Below are positions 50,771 through 59,673 of a stretch of 64,000 bases of DNA, in pieces. The position numbers and the translations under genes are program-made. Numbering within the stretch: position 1 is the stretch's first letter; each line of letters starts with the position of its first letter. Source of the DNA: Chthonomonas calidirosea (GTDB lineage: Bacteria; Armatimonadota; Fimbriimonadia; Fimbriimonadales; Fimbriimonadaceae); contig CAMCWC010000001.1 in NCBI GenBank assembly GCA_945882415.1, positions 310,001-374,000 on the forward strand, given 5' to 3'. The notes beneath the pieces are model-generated. The model had not been told where the DNA came from. It worked only from the letters and a program-made list of their open reading frames with translations, and did no database searches.

Positions 50771-51825
50771 TTCTCGCGATCAAGGCGTTCTGGATTACCC
50801 TTTGTGTCGCGACTCTCGTATCGCGACCGGTCTACCAATTCCTGCTCGGTCTCAAGTCGCGGCAAGTCATTAGCGCCTTCGTTCCCGAAGGTCACCAAGC
50901 CAAGGTCGGCACGCCAAACATGGGCGGCTGGATTCCTGTAATCGGCATGATCTTCATGTTCGTTTACTTCCTCTTCCTGCCCACCAGCAGCATGGTCGAG
51001 GCGCTCGGCTATAGCAGCACGACCACGCTCATGACAGTGATCACGCCGAACTACGTGTTTGGCGTCCTCAGCCTGCTCATCGGCTATGCCCTCCTTGGTT
51101 TCGCCGACGACTACCTCGTCCCGAAGATGAAGCCCGGCAAGCGCGGCATCGACTGGCTACCAAAGCTCGGACTCCAAATCATCCTCGCCCTCCCGTGCGC
51201 TTGGCTCACTTCGAACTGGAACCTCCCGAACGCCGGTGCCACGCTGTTCATGATCCTGTTCTTCGCCAACGCCTACAACTTCTCCGATGGCCTAGATGCC
51301 CTCGCCGGGAGCTTGCTGATTGGCATCTGCGTCGGCATGCTCGTGATGGGCGTCATGGGCAGCAGCGGAATCACGATGCTGATTTCGGCAGGCCTCCTCG
51401 GCGGCATCATCCCCTTCCTCTTCTTCAACGCCCCACCCGCGAAGGTGTTTATGGGCGATACCGGTTCGCTCCCGATTGGCGGATTACTCGGAGTCGGGTT
51501 CTGGAAACTCGCCATGATCGGCCAGCAAACCAGTGTCCTCAGTTTCTGGGGCACTCCTAAGGTTTCCCTTTGGCTTGTTGGCCTTGTGCTGCTTGCCGGA
51601 ATGATGATCGCGGAGCTTGTGCCGGTACCGCTGCAAATTCTCAGCGTCAAGCTCTTCAAGCGAAAGCTCTTCCCATTCACCCCGATTCACCACGCGTTTG
51701 AAAAAGCGGGCTGGAAGGAAACTCGCGTTGTCTGGAGCTTCGCTCTCGTCCAACTTCTCCTCACCATTGCCGCCTTGACCTTCGCCGCCATCGCCTTCAA
51801 TCCGTCCATGGCTCCGACCCCCTAA
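50767..51825 (+). CDS. mraY: Phospho-N-acetylmuramoyl-pentapeptide transferase MraY
   Basis: Integral membrane enzyme that transfers phospho-MurNAc-pentapeptide to undecaprenyl phosphate, making lipid I. The 352-residue protein has about ten membrane helices. Family motifs are present: VGTPNMGGW early, GFADDYLVPKMKPGKRG with the Asp-Asp pair, FFANAYNFSDGLDALAG, KVFMGDTGSLPIGGLLG and the C-terminal cytoplasmic loop FTPIHHAFEKAGWKETRVVW. In the second Asp-rich loop the usual DGLDGLA is DGLDALA. Catalytic acidic residues are intact. The ATG at 50767 overlaps the murF stop by four bases. Confidence 0.96.
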   Translation: MILAIKAFWITLCVATLVSRPVYQFLLGLKSRQVISAFVPEGHQAKVGTPNMGGWIPVIGMIFMFVYFLFLPTSSMVEALGYSSTTTLMTVITPNYVFGVLSLLIGYALLGFADDYLVPKMKPGKRGIDWLPKLGLQIILALPCAWLTSNWNLPNAGATLFMILFFANAYNFSDGLDALAGSLLIGICVGMLVMGVMGSSGITMLISAGLLGGIIPFLFFNAPPAKVFMGDTGSLPIGGLLGVGFWKLAMIGQQTSVLSFWGTPKVSLWLVGLVLLAGMMIAELVPVPLQILSVKLFKRKLFPFTPIHHAFEKAGWKETRVVWSFALVQLLLTIAALTFAAIAFNPSMAPTP

Positions 51826-51832
51826 ATCCGCT

Positions 51833-53281
51833 ATGCCGCACTCGATCGAAAACCAAACCATTGCCATATTCGGTCTCGGCCGATCTGGCCTGGCCGTGGC
51901 AAAGGCCGCGCGAGATCGTGGTGCGTTCCCAACCGTCTACGACCAAAGCTCGCTAGAAAATCTTGCGAAGCCGGAGATCCTGACTGAAGCTGAAGGTCTT
52001 GGCTTGCCCGTCGTTCTTAACTGGGATGGCACTCTGCCGAACTCGGACCTGCTCGTCGTAAACCCCGCCGTCCGCAAAGATCATCCCCTGATCCTGCAGC
52101 TCAAAGACGAACTAGAAATCATCAGCGAGGTTGAGTTCGCGTATCGCATCAGCCGCGCGCTGATCCTTGCCATCACGGGCACCAACGGAAAAAGCACCAC
52201 CACCGTCATGCTCTACCGCTGCCTGCTTGCCGCCGGGGAAGAAGCGATTCTGTGTGGCAACATCTTCGGCAGCGGCTACCCCGAAATGGCCCTAACTGAC
52301 GCCGCCGCGAACGCCACCGAAGACCAAGTCCTCGTCGCCGAGATCAGTTCATTCCAGCTCGAATGGGTCCGAGAGTTCCGCCCCAAAGTCGCCGGAATCA
52401 CGAACATCACTTCGGACCACCTTGACCGATACGAAGGCGTCAACGATTACGCCAAAACCAAACTCCGGATTTTCGCCGCTCAACAAGAAGATGACTTCGC
52501 CGTGATCCGTGGCCACGATCCCGTCGTGCCCAAACCGAAAGGACCCCAGGTTCTCACCTTCGGCGCAACCGCCGAACACGCTCACATCGACGAAGACGGC
52601 ATTTCCTTCTTCGGCGAGCGCTTCCTCACCGCCAACTGGTCGCTCCAAGAAGCCCACAACCGCGCCAACGCCGCCATGGCCGCGCTCATGGCCTACGCGT
52701 TCCTCAAGCAAAAGAACGCGCCCGTCGTGCAGGAAGCCATAGAGAACCGAAAAGCAAAGTCGAACGCCAAACGAACCGTCTATTCCGGCCGAACCGCCGA
52801 AATCACCGATTCCATGCCGGCCGTCCTACTCGAACCGTTCGAAGACATGGCGCCCCTGAAGCACCGAATGGAGCTCCTCGGTGCAAGAAACGGCATCCGG
52901 GTCATTAACAATTCAATGTGCACCAACCCCGACGCCGTCGTGAAATCGGCTCAGTCCGTTCGCGACTCCGTCCACCTGCTCCTTGGCGGCGTCAATAAGG
53001 GCCTCAGCTTTAAGCCCGTTAAAGCATTCCTCGCCAACCAGCGGCACCGCGGCTATCTATTCGGCCGCGATGCCGCCGAAATCAATGCCGAGCTCGGCGG
53101 AGAGATTCCGATTTTTGACACCATGCAAGAAGCATTCGCCGCCGCGACCGTTGCCGCCGTCAGTGGAGAAGTCATCATGCTCGCTCCCGGCTGCGCGAGT
53201 TCCGATCAGTTTCGCGACTTTAGACATCGGGGCGACGTCTTTACTGAATTAGCCAAGGAGTGGCTCGACCATGCGAACTAG
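51833..53281 (+). CDS. murD: UDP-MurNAc-L-alanine D-glutamate ligase MurD
   Basis: Adds D-glutamate to UDP-MurNAc-L-alanine. The 482-residue protein has an N-terminal Rossmann-like domain (TIAIFGLGRSGLAVAKAARD), ATP loop ILAITGTNGKSTTTVMLYRC, the central EISSFQLEWVREFRPKVAGI followed by TNITSDHLDRYEGVNDYAKT, and the C-terminal domain with LLGARNGIRVINNSMCTNPD and LLLGGVNKGLSFKP. In the C-terminal domain Asn-Asn-Ser replaces the more usual Asn-Asp-Ser, a small deviation in the substrate-facing loop. It lies seven bases past mraY and overlaps ftsW by 11 bases. Confidence 0.94.
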   Translation: MPHSIENQTIAIFGLGRSGLAVAKAARDRGAFPTVYDQSSLENLAKPEILTEAEGLGLPVVLNWDGTLPNSDLLVVNPAVRKDHPLILQLKDELEIISEVEFAYRISRALILAITGTNGKSTTTVMLYRCLLAAGEEAILCGNIFGSGYPEMALTDAAANATEDQVLVAEISSFQLEWVREFRPKVAGITNITSDHLDRYEGVNDYAKTKLRIFAAQQEDDFAVIRGHDPVVPKPKGPQVLTFGATAEHAHIDEDGISFFGERFLTANWSLQEAHNRANAAMAALMAYAFLKQKNAPVVQEAIENRKAKSNAKRTVYSGRTAEITDSMPAVLLEPFEDMAPLKHRMELLGARNGIRVINNSMCTNPDAVVKSAQSVRDSVHLLLGGVNKGLSFKPVKAFLANQRHRGYLFGRDAAEINAELGGEIPIFDTMQEAFAAATVAAVSGEVIMLAPGCASSDQFRDFRHRGDVFTELAKEWLDHAN

Positions 53282-54485
53282 GATTGTTCCGGATATCTGG
53301 CTGTTTATCTTTGCTGTTTCAGCGACCCTGATCGGTCTGCTGTTCATCTTCGATGCCGGCTACGCCCGCAGCATCCAAGAAACTGGCTCGATGATCCCGG
53401 CGGAGTTCACGACTCAAATTCGCTTACTCGTGGTCGCCATGGTGGGGTACGTCATCTGCCGATACCTGCCGATCGATTTCTTCAAGCGATCCGCAGGTTG
53501 GCTTTGGATTGTTTCGCTCATCGGGCTCGGCCTGGTCGATGTGATCGGAAAGAGCCAAAACGAAGCGAAGCGCTGGATTGCCATCGGAAGTGTGACCATC
53601 CAGCCTTCAGAGTTCGCCAAGCTCACGCTCGTACTCTTCCTCGCCGCCGTCCTTGCCGAAAAGAAAGAATGGAACCCGGCGAAACGTCGCCGCAACTTTG
53701 CCCTCTGGTTCGACAATGTCCTCGTGCCTCAATTTAAGCGGTGGGTGCCCGGCTTTCTCGTCCTCGTAGGCATCTTCTTCATCGAGCTTGGAAAGGACCT
53801 CGGCACCGCCGGCGTCTTGTTCGCCATCTTCCTCGCGATGTGTGCGACGGGCGGCGTCGGTCGCCGAAGCTGGGCCACCATCGGCGTGGTCGTTCTCATC
53901 TTCTTGCCCGCGCTCTTCATGAAGCAGGCGTACCGAATGGAGCGTCTGACGACCCACACTGCACGTTGGGAGACCCAAAACGTCGACGACAAGGGCTTCC
54001 AAACCACCCAGGCCGAACGAGGCATGGCCGATGGCGGCCTCTTTGGCGTCGGAATCGGGTCCGGGCAGGTGAAACACATTATTCCCGCGCCCACGACCGA
54101 CTACATCATGGCGACAATCGCTGAAGAGACCGGATTGGTCGGAGCCCTCATTGTGCTGGGTGCCATTGCTGGATTGGTCTGGAGGCTGCTCGCCCTTGCC
54201 AAAAGGGCCACTGATCGTTTCGCTGCGCTCACTTTCTACGGCATCGCTTCCTGGATTGGAATCCAAACTGCGGTGAACGTGATGATGGCGAACGCAACCC
54301 TGCCGTCCATCGGAATCCCGATCCCGTTCATTTCTTCGGGCGGGTCAAGTCTCGTTGCGCTTTGGATGGCTATCGGCGTGGCTCAACGGCTTGCCGCCGC
54401 CCCGGCTCTCGCTCCCCAGGAGGACGAAAATGCGAATCGCAATCACCGGCGGTGGAACCGGCGGCCACATCTATCCGGCGCTTGA
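53271..54485 (+). CDS. ftsW: Septal peptidoglycan glycosyltransferase FtsW
   Basis: SEDS-family polymerase that elongates septal glycan chains with FtsI. The 404-residue protein has about nine to ten membrane helices, starting IWLFIFAVSATLIGLLFIFD. Family motifs are GKSQNEAKRWIAIGSVTIQP followed by SEFAKLTLVLFLA, ELGKDLGTAGVLFAIFLAMC, the large loop GMADGGLFGVGIGSGQVKHI with TDYIMATIAEETGLVG, and the C-terminal SIGIPIPFISSGGSSLVALW. All are close to consensus. It starts 11 bases inside murD and its C-terminus overlaps murG by 56 bases, so its last ~18 residues are Arg/Asn-rich read-through of the murG start. Confidence 0.95.
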   Translation: MRTRIVPDIWLFIFAVSATLIGLLFIFDAGYARSIQETGSMIPAEFTTQIRLLVVAMVGYVICRYLPIDFFKRSAGWLWIVSLIGLGLVDVIGKSQNEAKRWIAIGSVTIQPSEFAKLTLVLFLAAVLAEKKEWNPAKRRRNFALWFDNVLVPQFKRWVPGFLVLVGIFFIELGKDLGTAGVLFAIFLAMCATGGVGRRSWATIGVVVLIFLPALFMKQAYRMERLTTHTARWETQNVDDKGFQTTQAERGMADGGLFGVGIGSGQVKHIIPAPTTDYIMATIAEETGLVGALIVLGAIAGLVWRLLALAKRATDRFAALTFYGIASWIGIQTAVNVMMANATLPSIGIPIPFISSGGSSLVALWMAIGVAQRLAAAPALAPQEDENANRNHRRWNRRPHLSGA

Positions 54486-55500
54486 GGTAGGCCTCGCCGC
54501 GCAAGCCGCCGGAGCGGAAGTCATCTACCTCGGTTCTTTCCGGGGGATGGAGCGAACCATTGCCGAGGCAAAGTCGATTCCGTTCTTTGGCGTCGATGCC
54601 CAGCCCCTTTGGTCGCTCAAAACCCTGAAGGGCTGGCAGTCCCTTGCGAAGCTCATTCTTGGCGCGCAAAAGGCGAGGGGAATCCTGCGCGACCGTGGCG
54701 TTGATGCCGTGTTCTCGACTGGCGGTTACTCGGCCGGTCCCTTTATGCAAGCGGCGAAGTCGCTTCGAATCCCGTACGTTGTCCACGAGTCAAACAGCGT
54801 TCCGGGACGGGCAAACCGCCTCTACGGCAAAACCGCGACCGCTTTCACCTACGTCTTCTATGGCACTGAGAAGCACGTTCCCGAAAAGAATCGAGTCAGA
54901 ACGGGTCAACCCATCCGCGGCGAGCTCCGAGACGCCGCCATCGCGAAAACCGAACCTTCGGAGCGCGCATCCGTGCTCGTTATGGGCGGTTCCCAAGGCG
55001 CCAGATTCGTCAACACCATCGCCCTTGATGCGGCAAAAATTTTGCCCGACGTTCACTTCACAATCGCCGCAGGCGAGAAGCTGTTTGAAGAAGTGCAAAA
55101 AGTCGCCAACGGGTTGCCGAACGTGGTTGCCGTCCCGTACCTGAGCGGCCACGAACTAACCGATGCCTATTCGACGGCCGGAGTGTTTGTCGGACGCAGT
55201 GGCGGCACCTTGGCTGAAGTCGCCGCGTTCGGGCTCCCGAGCGTCCTCATTCCTCTACCAACCTCCGCCGACGACCACCAATACTTCAACGCGACCGAGT
55301 TCAAAGAGCGTGGTTTTGCCGAGATTCTCTGGCAAGGGGCAAAGCACCCGCAGGGGCACGAAGAGGCGATCGGAGACTCGCTAGCCCAAGCCATCATGAA
55401 GCAACTGTACGGCCCAACGAAGGAACAATTCAACGGGCTTCGAAGCTGGGATTGTCCCAACGCCACCCAAGAAATCCTCGGCATCATAATGAGGTCTTAA
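54430..55500 (+). CDS. murG: UDP-GlcNAc transferase MurG (lipid II synthesis)
   Basis: Membrane-associated GT28 enzyme that adds GlcNAc to lipid I. The 356-residue protein opens MRIAITGGGTGGHIYPALEV, the glycine loop of the family, with FGVDAQPLWSLKTLKGWQSL, VFSTGGYSAGPFMQAAKSLR, VVHESNSVPGRANRLYGKTA, VLVMGGSQGARFVNTIALDA and the donor-site block GVFVGRSGGTLAEVAAFGLP. The usual His in the H-E-x-N motif is present (HESN). The ATG at 54430 is preceded by AGGAGG at an ideal distance and lies inside the end of ftsW. Seven bases separate it from the murC-ddl fusion. Confidence 0.96.
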   Translation: MRIAITGGGTGGHIYPALEVGLAAQAAGAEVIYLGSFRGMERTIAEAKSIPFFGVDAQPLWSLKTLKGWQSLAKLILGAQKARGILRDRGVDAVFSTGGYSAGPFMQAAKSLRIPYVVHESNSVPGRANRLYGKTATAFTYVFYGTEKHVPEKNRVRTGQPIRGELRDAAIAKTEPSERASVLVMGGSQGARFVNTIALDAAKILPDVHFTIAAGEKLFEEVQKVANGLPNVVAVPYLSGHELTDAYSTAGVFVGRSGGTLAEVAAFGLPSVLIPLPTSADDHQYFNATEFKERGFAEILWQGAKHPQGHEEAIGDSLAQAIMKQLYGPTKEQFNGLRSWDCPNATQEILGIIMRS

Positions 55501-55507
55501 CCAAATC

Positions 55508-57793
55508 ATGCGAACGCCTCAAGAAATACAAACCGCCTTCTCTCCACGAGAAGCGATGGACGGCAGTTCGCGCTTTTTCCTCGTCGGCATCGGCGGCGCT
55601 GGCATGTCGGCCCTCGCTCGAATGCTGCACGCTCTCGGCATCCCTGTAGCCGGAACCGACTCCACCGAAACTGACGAAACGAATCGCCTTCGCGCCGAGG
55701 GCATTGACGTGATCATCGGTCACTCCGGCGACGCACTAAGAGCATTCGCGACTGACAAAACGGCCGTCGTATTGACCGACGCGATCGACCTCAAGATCAG
55801 TCCCGAAGTCGCCGCCGCTCGCGAGTTGAAGCTGAATTTGTTCCGCCGTAGCCAGCTTCTCGGCTGGCTCCTCAAAGATCGTCGCGTGATTGCCGTCACC
55901 GGAACCCACGGCAAAACCACCACCACCGGAATGCTCGGCTCCGGCCTCACTAGTGCAGGCTTCGATCCGCTCGTGATCGTTGGTGCCAACATCCCCGCCT
56001 GGGGCTCGCCCGTTCTTTACGGAAAAGGCGAATGGGCAGTCGTCGAAGCATGCGAAGCCTACGACAGCTTCCACGACCTCGACCCAGAAATCGTCGTGCT
56101 GACCAACCTGGAACTGGACCACGTCGACTTCCACGGTTCTTGGGAGAACTTGAAAGCCAGCGTCGGTCGGTTTGTCAGCACGATCCCCGCGACCGGAGCC
56201 TTGGTTTACTGCCAGTCGGATTCCGGTGCCTCCGAAATTGCCGAGGCGTTTTCGGGCAAGACCCTTCCGTATTCCGAAGCAGACTTCCCAAGCGCGGTTG
56301 CCCGAAGTACGTCCGGCGACCACAATCTGCGCAATGCAGCCGGTGCGCTGGGTGCGGCAACTGCCGCCGGTGCAGACGAGACTTTGGCCGCCAATGGAAT
56401 CGCCGCCTTCACCGGGGCCGAGCGACGCCTGGAAGTGTTGCAAGACGGTGAGATCGCCGTCGTCGATGATTACGCTCACCACCCGACCGAGATCGCGGCC
56501 TCCATTCAAGCCATCCGCGCGAGATTCCCCAACCGCCGCATTGTCGTCGCCTTCCAACCGCACCTTTACTCGCGCACCGAAGGGCTCATTCCCGAGTTCG
56601 CCGCCGCTCTGTCTTCTGCTGACGAAGTCGTCTTAACGGATATCTATCCTGCTCGGGAAAATCCCATCCCCGGCGTCAGCGCCGCGCGGATTGCGGAACT
56701 CGTGACCGTCCCCGTCCGCTACGTACCGAGCCGACACCTCTTGCCCCGCAAAGTCGCCGCCTGGCTACAACCGGGCGATGTTGCCGTGGGAATGGGGGCA
56801 GGGAACATCAGCGCCTTTGCGCCCGCACTCATCGCGGAGCTAAAACGAGCTCAAAGCGGACCCTATCACGTTTGGGTTGCTTACGGCGGCGATAGCGCCG
56901 AGCGCGAGGTCTCGATCCTCTCCGGCCGTGCCGTTGCGAAAGCTCTCCGAGAACGCGGCCATCAAGTCGATCTTGTGGACATCTCCGAACTCCTTCTGTC
57001 CAAAGGCGATCTGAGCAAGCTCATCGGCCCGAATCGACCGGAGGTGGTCTTCCTCGCCGTCCATGGCACCAACTCTGAGGACGGCGCAATGCAAGGCCTG
57101 CTTGAAACGCTCCACGTCCCCTACACCGGCAGCGGCATCCAGAGCAGCGCCATCGCGATGGACAAGAACCTCACTAAGCAGATTTTGGAAAGGGAAGGCA
57201 TTCGCGTTCCAAAGGGTGTCCACGTCACTTCTGCCACCCAATCGGTTGATCTAACCGGCCCGGTCGTTGTTAAACCGAACGCTCAAGGCTCCACCGTCGG
57301 ACTGTCGTTCGTCTCCGACCCCGCCGAAGTCCCCGCCGCCATCGCTCGTTCTCTCAGCTACGACGCATCCGTGCTCGTGGAGGAATGGATTACCGGCATG
57401 GAGATCAGCGTTCCGGTGTTGATTGATGAGGCGCTCCCGCCCGTCGAGATTGCTCCCGCCAGCGGAAAGTACGACTTTGCAAGCAAGTACACCGTCGGCG
57501 CGACCGAAGAAGTCTGCCCGGCCCGCTTATCCGAATCGGCACTGGCTGAAGCTCAACGTATCGCACTCGCTGCCCACCGAGCCCTTGGCTGCCGAGGCGC
57601 AACCCGAACCGACATCATGGTGCGCGACCCGCACGGTGCCGCGGAGATGTTCGTCCTCGAAGTGAACACCCTCCCCGGAATGACCGGCACCTCACTTCTC
57701 CCCAACTCCGCCCGAACGGCTGGCATCCCGTTCGATGAACTCTGCGAACGCATTCTTCTCGATGCCCTAAGGAGTCATGAGACCACGGCGTAA
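55508..57793 (+). CDS. murC-ddl: Fused MurC (UDP-MurNAc L-alanine ligase) and D-Ala-D-Ala ligase
   Basis: One 761-residue chain joins two cell wall enzymes. Residues about 1-445 are MurC, which adds L-alanine to UDP-MurNAc: FFLVGIGGAGMSALARMLHA, GTHGKT at 132-137, EACEAYDSFHDLDPEIVVLT, NLELDHVDFHGSWENLK, VVDDYAHHPTEIAASIQAIR and FQPHLYSRTEGLIPEFA. Residues about 452-761 are D-Ala-D-Ala ligase (ATP-grasp): VWVAYGGDSAEREVSILSGR, VVFLAVHGTNSEDGAMQGLL, PYTGSGIQSSAIAMDKNLTK, VVVKPNAQGSTVGLSFVSD and LEVNTLPGMTGTSLLPNSAR. MurC-Ddl fusions are known in chlamydiae. The linker is very short and no murB lies between or beside them. The reading frame is continuous. The end overlaps ftsQ by 17 bases. Confidence 0.95.
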   Translation: MRTPQEIQTAFSPREAMDGSSRFFLVGIGGAGMSALARMLHALGIPVAGTDSTETDETNRLRAEGIDVIIGHSGDALRAFATDKTAVVLTDAIDLKISPEVAAARELKLNLFRRSQLLGWLLKDRRVIAVTGTHGKTTTTGMLGSGLTSAGFDPLVIVGANIPAWGSPVLYGKGEWAVVEACEAYDSFHDLDPEIVVLTNLELDHVDFHGSWENLKASVGRFVSTIPATGALVYCQSDSGASEIAEAFSGKTLPYSEADFPSAVARSTSGDHNLRNAAGALGAATAAGADETLAANGIAAFTGAERRLEVLQDGEIAVVDDYAHHPTEIAASIQAIRARFPNRRIVVAFQPHLYSRTEGLIPEFAAALSSADEVVLTDIYPARENPIPGVSAARIAELVTVPVRYVPSRHLLPRKVAAWLQPGDVAVGMGAGNISAFAPALIAELKRAQSGPYHVWVAYGGDSAEREVSILSGRAVAKALRERGHQVDLVDISELLLSKGDLSKLIGPNRPEVVFLAVHGTNSEDGAMQGLLETLHVPYTGSGIQSSAIAMDKNLTKQILEREGIRVPKGVHVTSATQSVDLTGPVVVKPNAQGSTVGLSFVSDPAEVPAAIARSLSYDASVLVEEWITGMEISVPVLIDEALPPVEIAPASGKYDFASKYTVGATEEVCPARLSESALAEAQRIALAAHRALGCRGATRTDIMVRDPHGAAEMFVLEVNTLPGMTGTSLLPNSARTAGIPFDELCERILLDALRSHETTA

Positions 57794-58502
57794 GAAGCCA
57801 AAGTTCAATTGGACTCCGGTGCTGATTGCCGCCCTGGTTCTGAACCTTGGGCTTGGCCTCTTTTACAGCCCGTTAACTGCGGTGACCAAGGCCCGAGTGG
57901 TTGGTGTGAAGCCAGACGACATGGTTGGAGTCCGCACGGTGCTTAAGAGCATCGAAGGGAAGCCTGCCCTCCAGATCAACGGCAACAACTTGTCCAGCCT
58001 GATGCTTTACAACACGGCATTCGAAACGGTGACGTTCGAAGCGAACCCCTTTGGCCGTGCTGTCGTGACCGTCACTTATCGAAACCCGGTTGGTCGACTA
58101 TCTGGCGCACCGGGCACCTATCTTGCCGAAGACGGAACGATCTACCAAAGCAAGGAAGTGCTTACCGGTCTCCCTCTGATCCAAATCAGCCAAGCCAGCC
58201 AAGAGCGCGACGGCACCATCGTCGGCCGGATCCCGACCTCGGCGCTTGCCTATCTGGCGCAAGAGCTGCCGAGCATCGCCGACGGTGAGAACGGAACCGT
58301 CATGTATGCCGACGATGGCGGTCTCATCCTCGTCCTCGGCGGAGCGGAAATCAAACTTGGCCAGGCCGTCCAACTCGAGGCCAAACTTAACTCCTTACGC
58401 AAGTTAATGGATGCGGACCCGGAACTCCTGAGCAAAGTTTTGGTCTTGAATTTATACGCGCCCGAAAAACCAGCGGCGCGATTCCGGAAACCGTCAAACT
58501 AG
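57777..58502 (+). CDS. ftsQ: FtsQ/DivIB-like division protein
   Basis: Bitopic divisome protein, 241 residues. A basic N-terminus MRPRRKKPKFNW precedes one helix (TPVLIAALVLNLGLGLFYSP). Outside the cytoplasm a POTRA-like segment starts TAVTKARVVGVKPDDMVGVR and continues IEGKPALQINGNNLSSLM, FETVTFEANPFGRAVVTVTY RNPVG. A beta region ends the protein. The identification rests on this layout, the basic start and the position after murC-ddl and before ftsA. The ATG at 57777 lies 17 bases inside the previous gene, with AAGGAG just upstream. Confidence 0.85.
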   Translation: MRPRRKKPKFNWTPVLIAALVLNLGLGLFYSPLTAVTKARVVGVKPDDMVGVRTVLKSIEGKPALQINGNNLSSLMLYNTAFETVTFEANPFGRAVVTVTYRNPVGRLSGAPGTYLAEDGTIYQSKEVLTGLPLIQISQASQERDGTIVGRIPTSALAYLAQELPSIADGENGTVMYADDGGLILVLGGAEIKLGQAVQLEAKLNSLRKLMDADPELLSKVLVLNLYAPEKPAARFRKPSN

Positions 58503-58510
58503 GAAAGTTA

Positions 58511-59269
58511 GTGAGCATTTTTAACGCCCGTTCAGAGTCTCAAAGTTGGGTCTGGCCCGTAAGCCTCATGAGCCTGATCCTTGGGTTTATGTGTGCGTTG
58601 GCTTGGGTCACCCAAGAAAACCGGAAGTCTCGCCGCCCCTTCGCGAACCAGCAACAAACCACCCGCATCAACGAAGGCCAGGTGGATATCGACGCCTTCG
58701 ATCAGCTTCAAGCCCGCGTCCAAGAGTTGCTCAAAAAGAACGACGCCCTAGAAAAGTCGCTATCCGGCAGTTCTTCGCAGGCAAAGACCCTGAACGAAAG
58801 CTTGCAAGAGGTCAAGAGCTTCTCGGGCCTCACCGAACTTGAGGGCCCTGGAATCGTGATTTTTCTTAAGGATAGCGGCCGTACCGCCGGGTCCGGATTC
58901 GGCAACGCAGAGACCGGCGACATCATTCATGACACCGACGTCCTCCGCGTGGTCAACGAACTCCAAGCGTCCGGCGCCGAAGCCATTGCGGTGAACGAAC
59001 ACCGCATCACTGGCCGCGCCAGTTTCCGCTGCGTCGGACCCACAATCCTCGTCAACGACATCAAGATTTCCAGTCCGATTGAGATCCGTGCGATCGGCGA
59101 TCCCAAGACCTTGCTCGGAGCAATGAACCTTCCCGGCGGCATCCTCGCCGATATTCGCCAAACCGATCCCAGCATGGTCGAGATCAACGAGGTCAAGAAA
59201 ATGACCCTGAAGCCTTACACCGGTTCAACTTCGGCACGATTCGGTAAAGTCCCGGTTGTTAAGAAGTGA
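58511..59269 (+). CDS. DUF881 family membrane protein
   Basis: A 252-residue DUF881 (YlxW/YlxX-like) protein of unknown biochemical role, commonly found next to sbp and ftsA/ftsZ in Firmicutes and Actinobacteria. It has one N-terminal helix (WPVSLMSLILGFMCALAWVT), a coiled coil around residues 55-100 (DAFDQLQARVQELLKKNDAL), and the DUF881 globular domain: LTELEGPGIVIFLKDSG, DTDVLRVVNELQASGAEAIA, VNEHRITGRASFRCVGPTIL and IRAIGDPKTLLGAMNLPGGI. The start is GTG at 58511, after AGGAAAG. It overlaps the next gene by four bases (GTGA). Confidence 0.9.
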   Translation: MSIFNARSESQSWVWPVSLMSLILGFMCALAWVTQENRKSRRPFANQQQTTRINEGQVDIDAFDQLQARVQELLKKNDALEKSLSGSSSQAKTLNESLQEVKSFSGLTELEGPGIVIFLKDSGRTAGSGFGNAETGDIIHDTDVLRVVNELQASGAEAIAVNEHRITGRASFRCVGPTILVNDIKISSPIEIRAIGDPKTLLGAMNLPGGILADIRQTDPSMVEINEVKKMTLKPYTGSTSARFGKVPVVKK

Positions 59270-59673
59270 TATTTCTTCCCGTCATTGCTTTGATTATTGG
59301 TGCCGCGATTGCGATTGCAATCCGGCTTGAGCCGGTTGGCGGCGCGGGAGGGCAATATCTGGCCGTTGCGTGCCTTGCCGGAATCGATAGCGTCTGCGGC
59401 GGATTCCGCGCCGGACTCGAAGGCAAGTTTCGGAACGACGTTTTCATCACCGGATTCGTCTCCAATATCCTGATCGCGTTCTTTTTGGCGTGGCTCGGAG
59501 ATCGAATCTACATCGACCTCTTCTTGGCCGTCGCCATTGTCTTTGGCACAAGAACGTTCCAAAATCTAGCGCTGATTCGTCGGCAAGCCCTCACGATGTT
59601 TAACGACTACCAAACCCGCAAACAGCGAAACAACCCGGCTGCGCCTGCCGCGCCTTCGGATGGAAACTCATGA
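59266..59673 (+). CDS. sbp: Small basic protein (DUF1290)
   Basis: A 135-residue membrane protein of the DUF1290 family, called Sbp in Bacillus, where the gene lies next to ftsA. Three or four helices are visible: IFLPVIALIIGAAIAIAIRL, YLAVACLAGIDSVCGGFRAG, VFITGFVSNILIAFFLAWLG and YIDLFLAVAIVFGTRTFQNL, with the conserved GGFRAGLEGKFRNDVFITGF and FQNLALIRR. Function is unknown, although linkage to division genes is very well kept. The C-terminal tail is rich in Asn, Ala and Pro (RKQRNNPAAPAAPSDGNS). It starts with GTG at 59266 overlapping the DUF881 stop and overlaps ftsA by four bases (ATGA). Confidence 0.92.
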   Translation: MIFLPVIALIIGAAIAIAIRLEPVGGAGGQYLAVACLAGIDSVCGGFRAGLEGKFRNDVFITGFVSNILIAFFLAWLGDRIYIDLFLAVAIVFGTRTFQNLALIRRQALTMFNDYQTRKQRNNPAAPAAPSDGNS

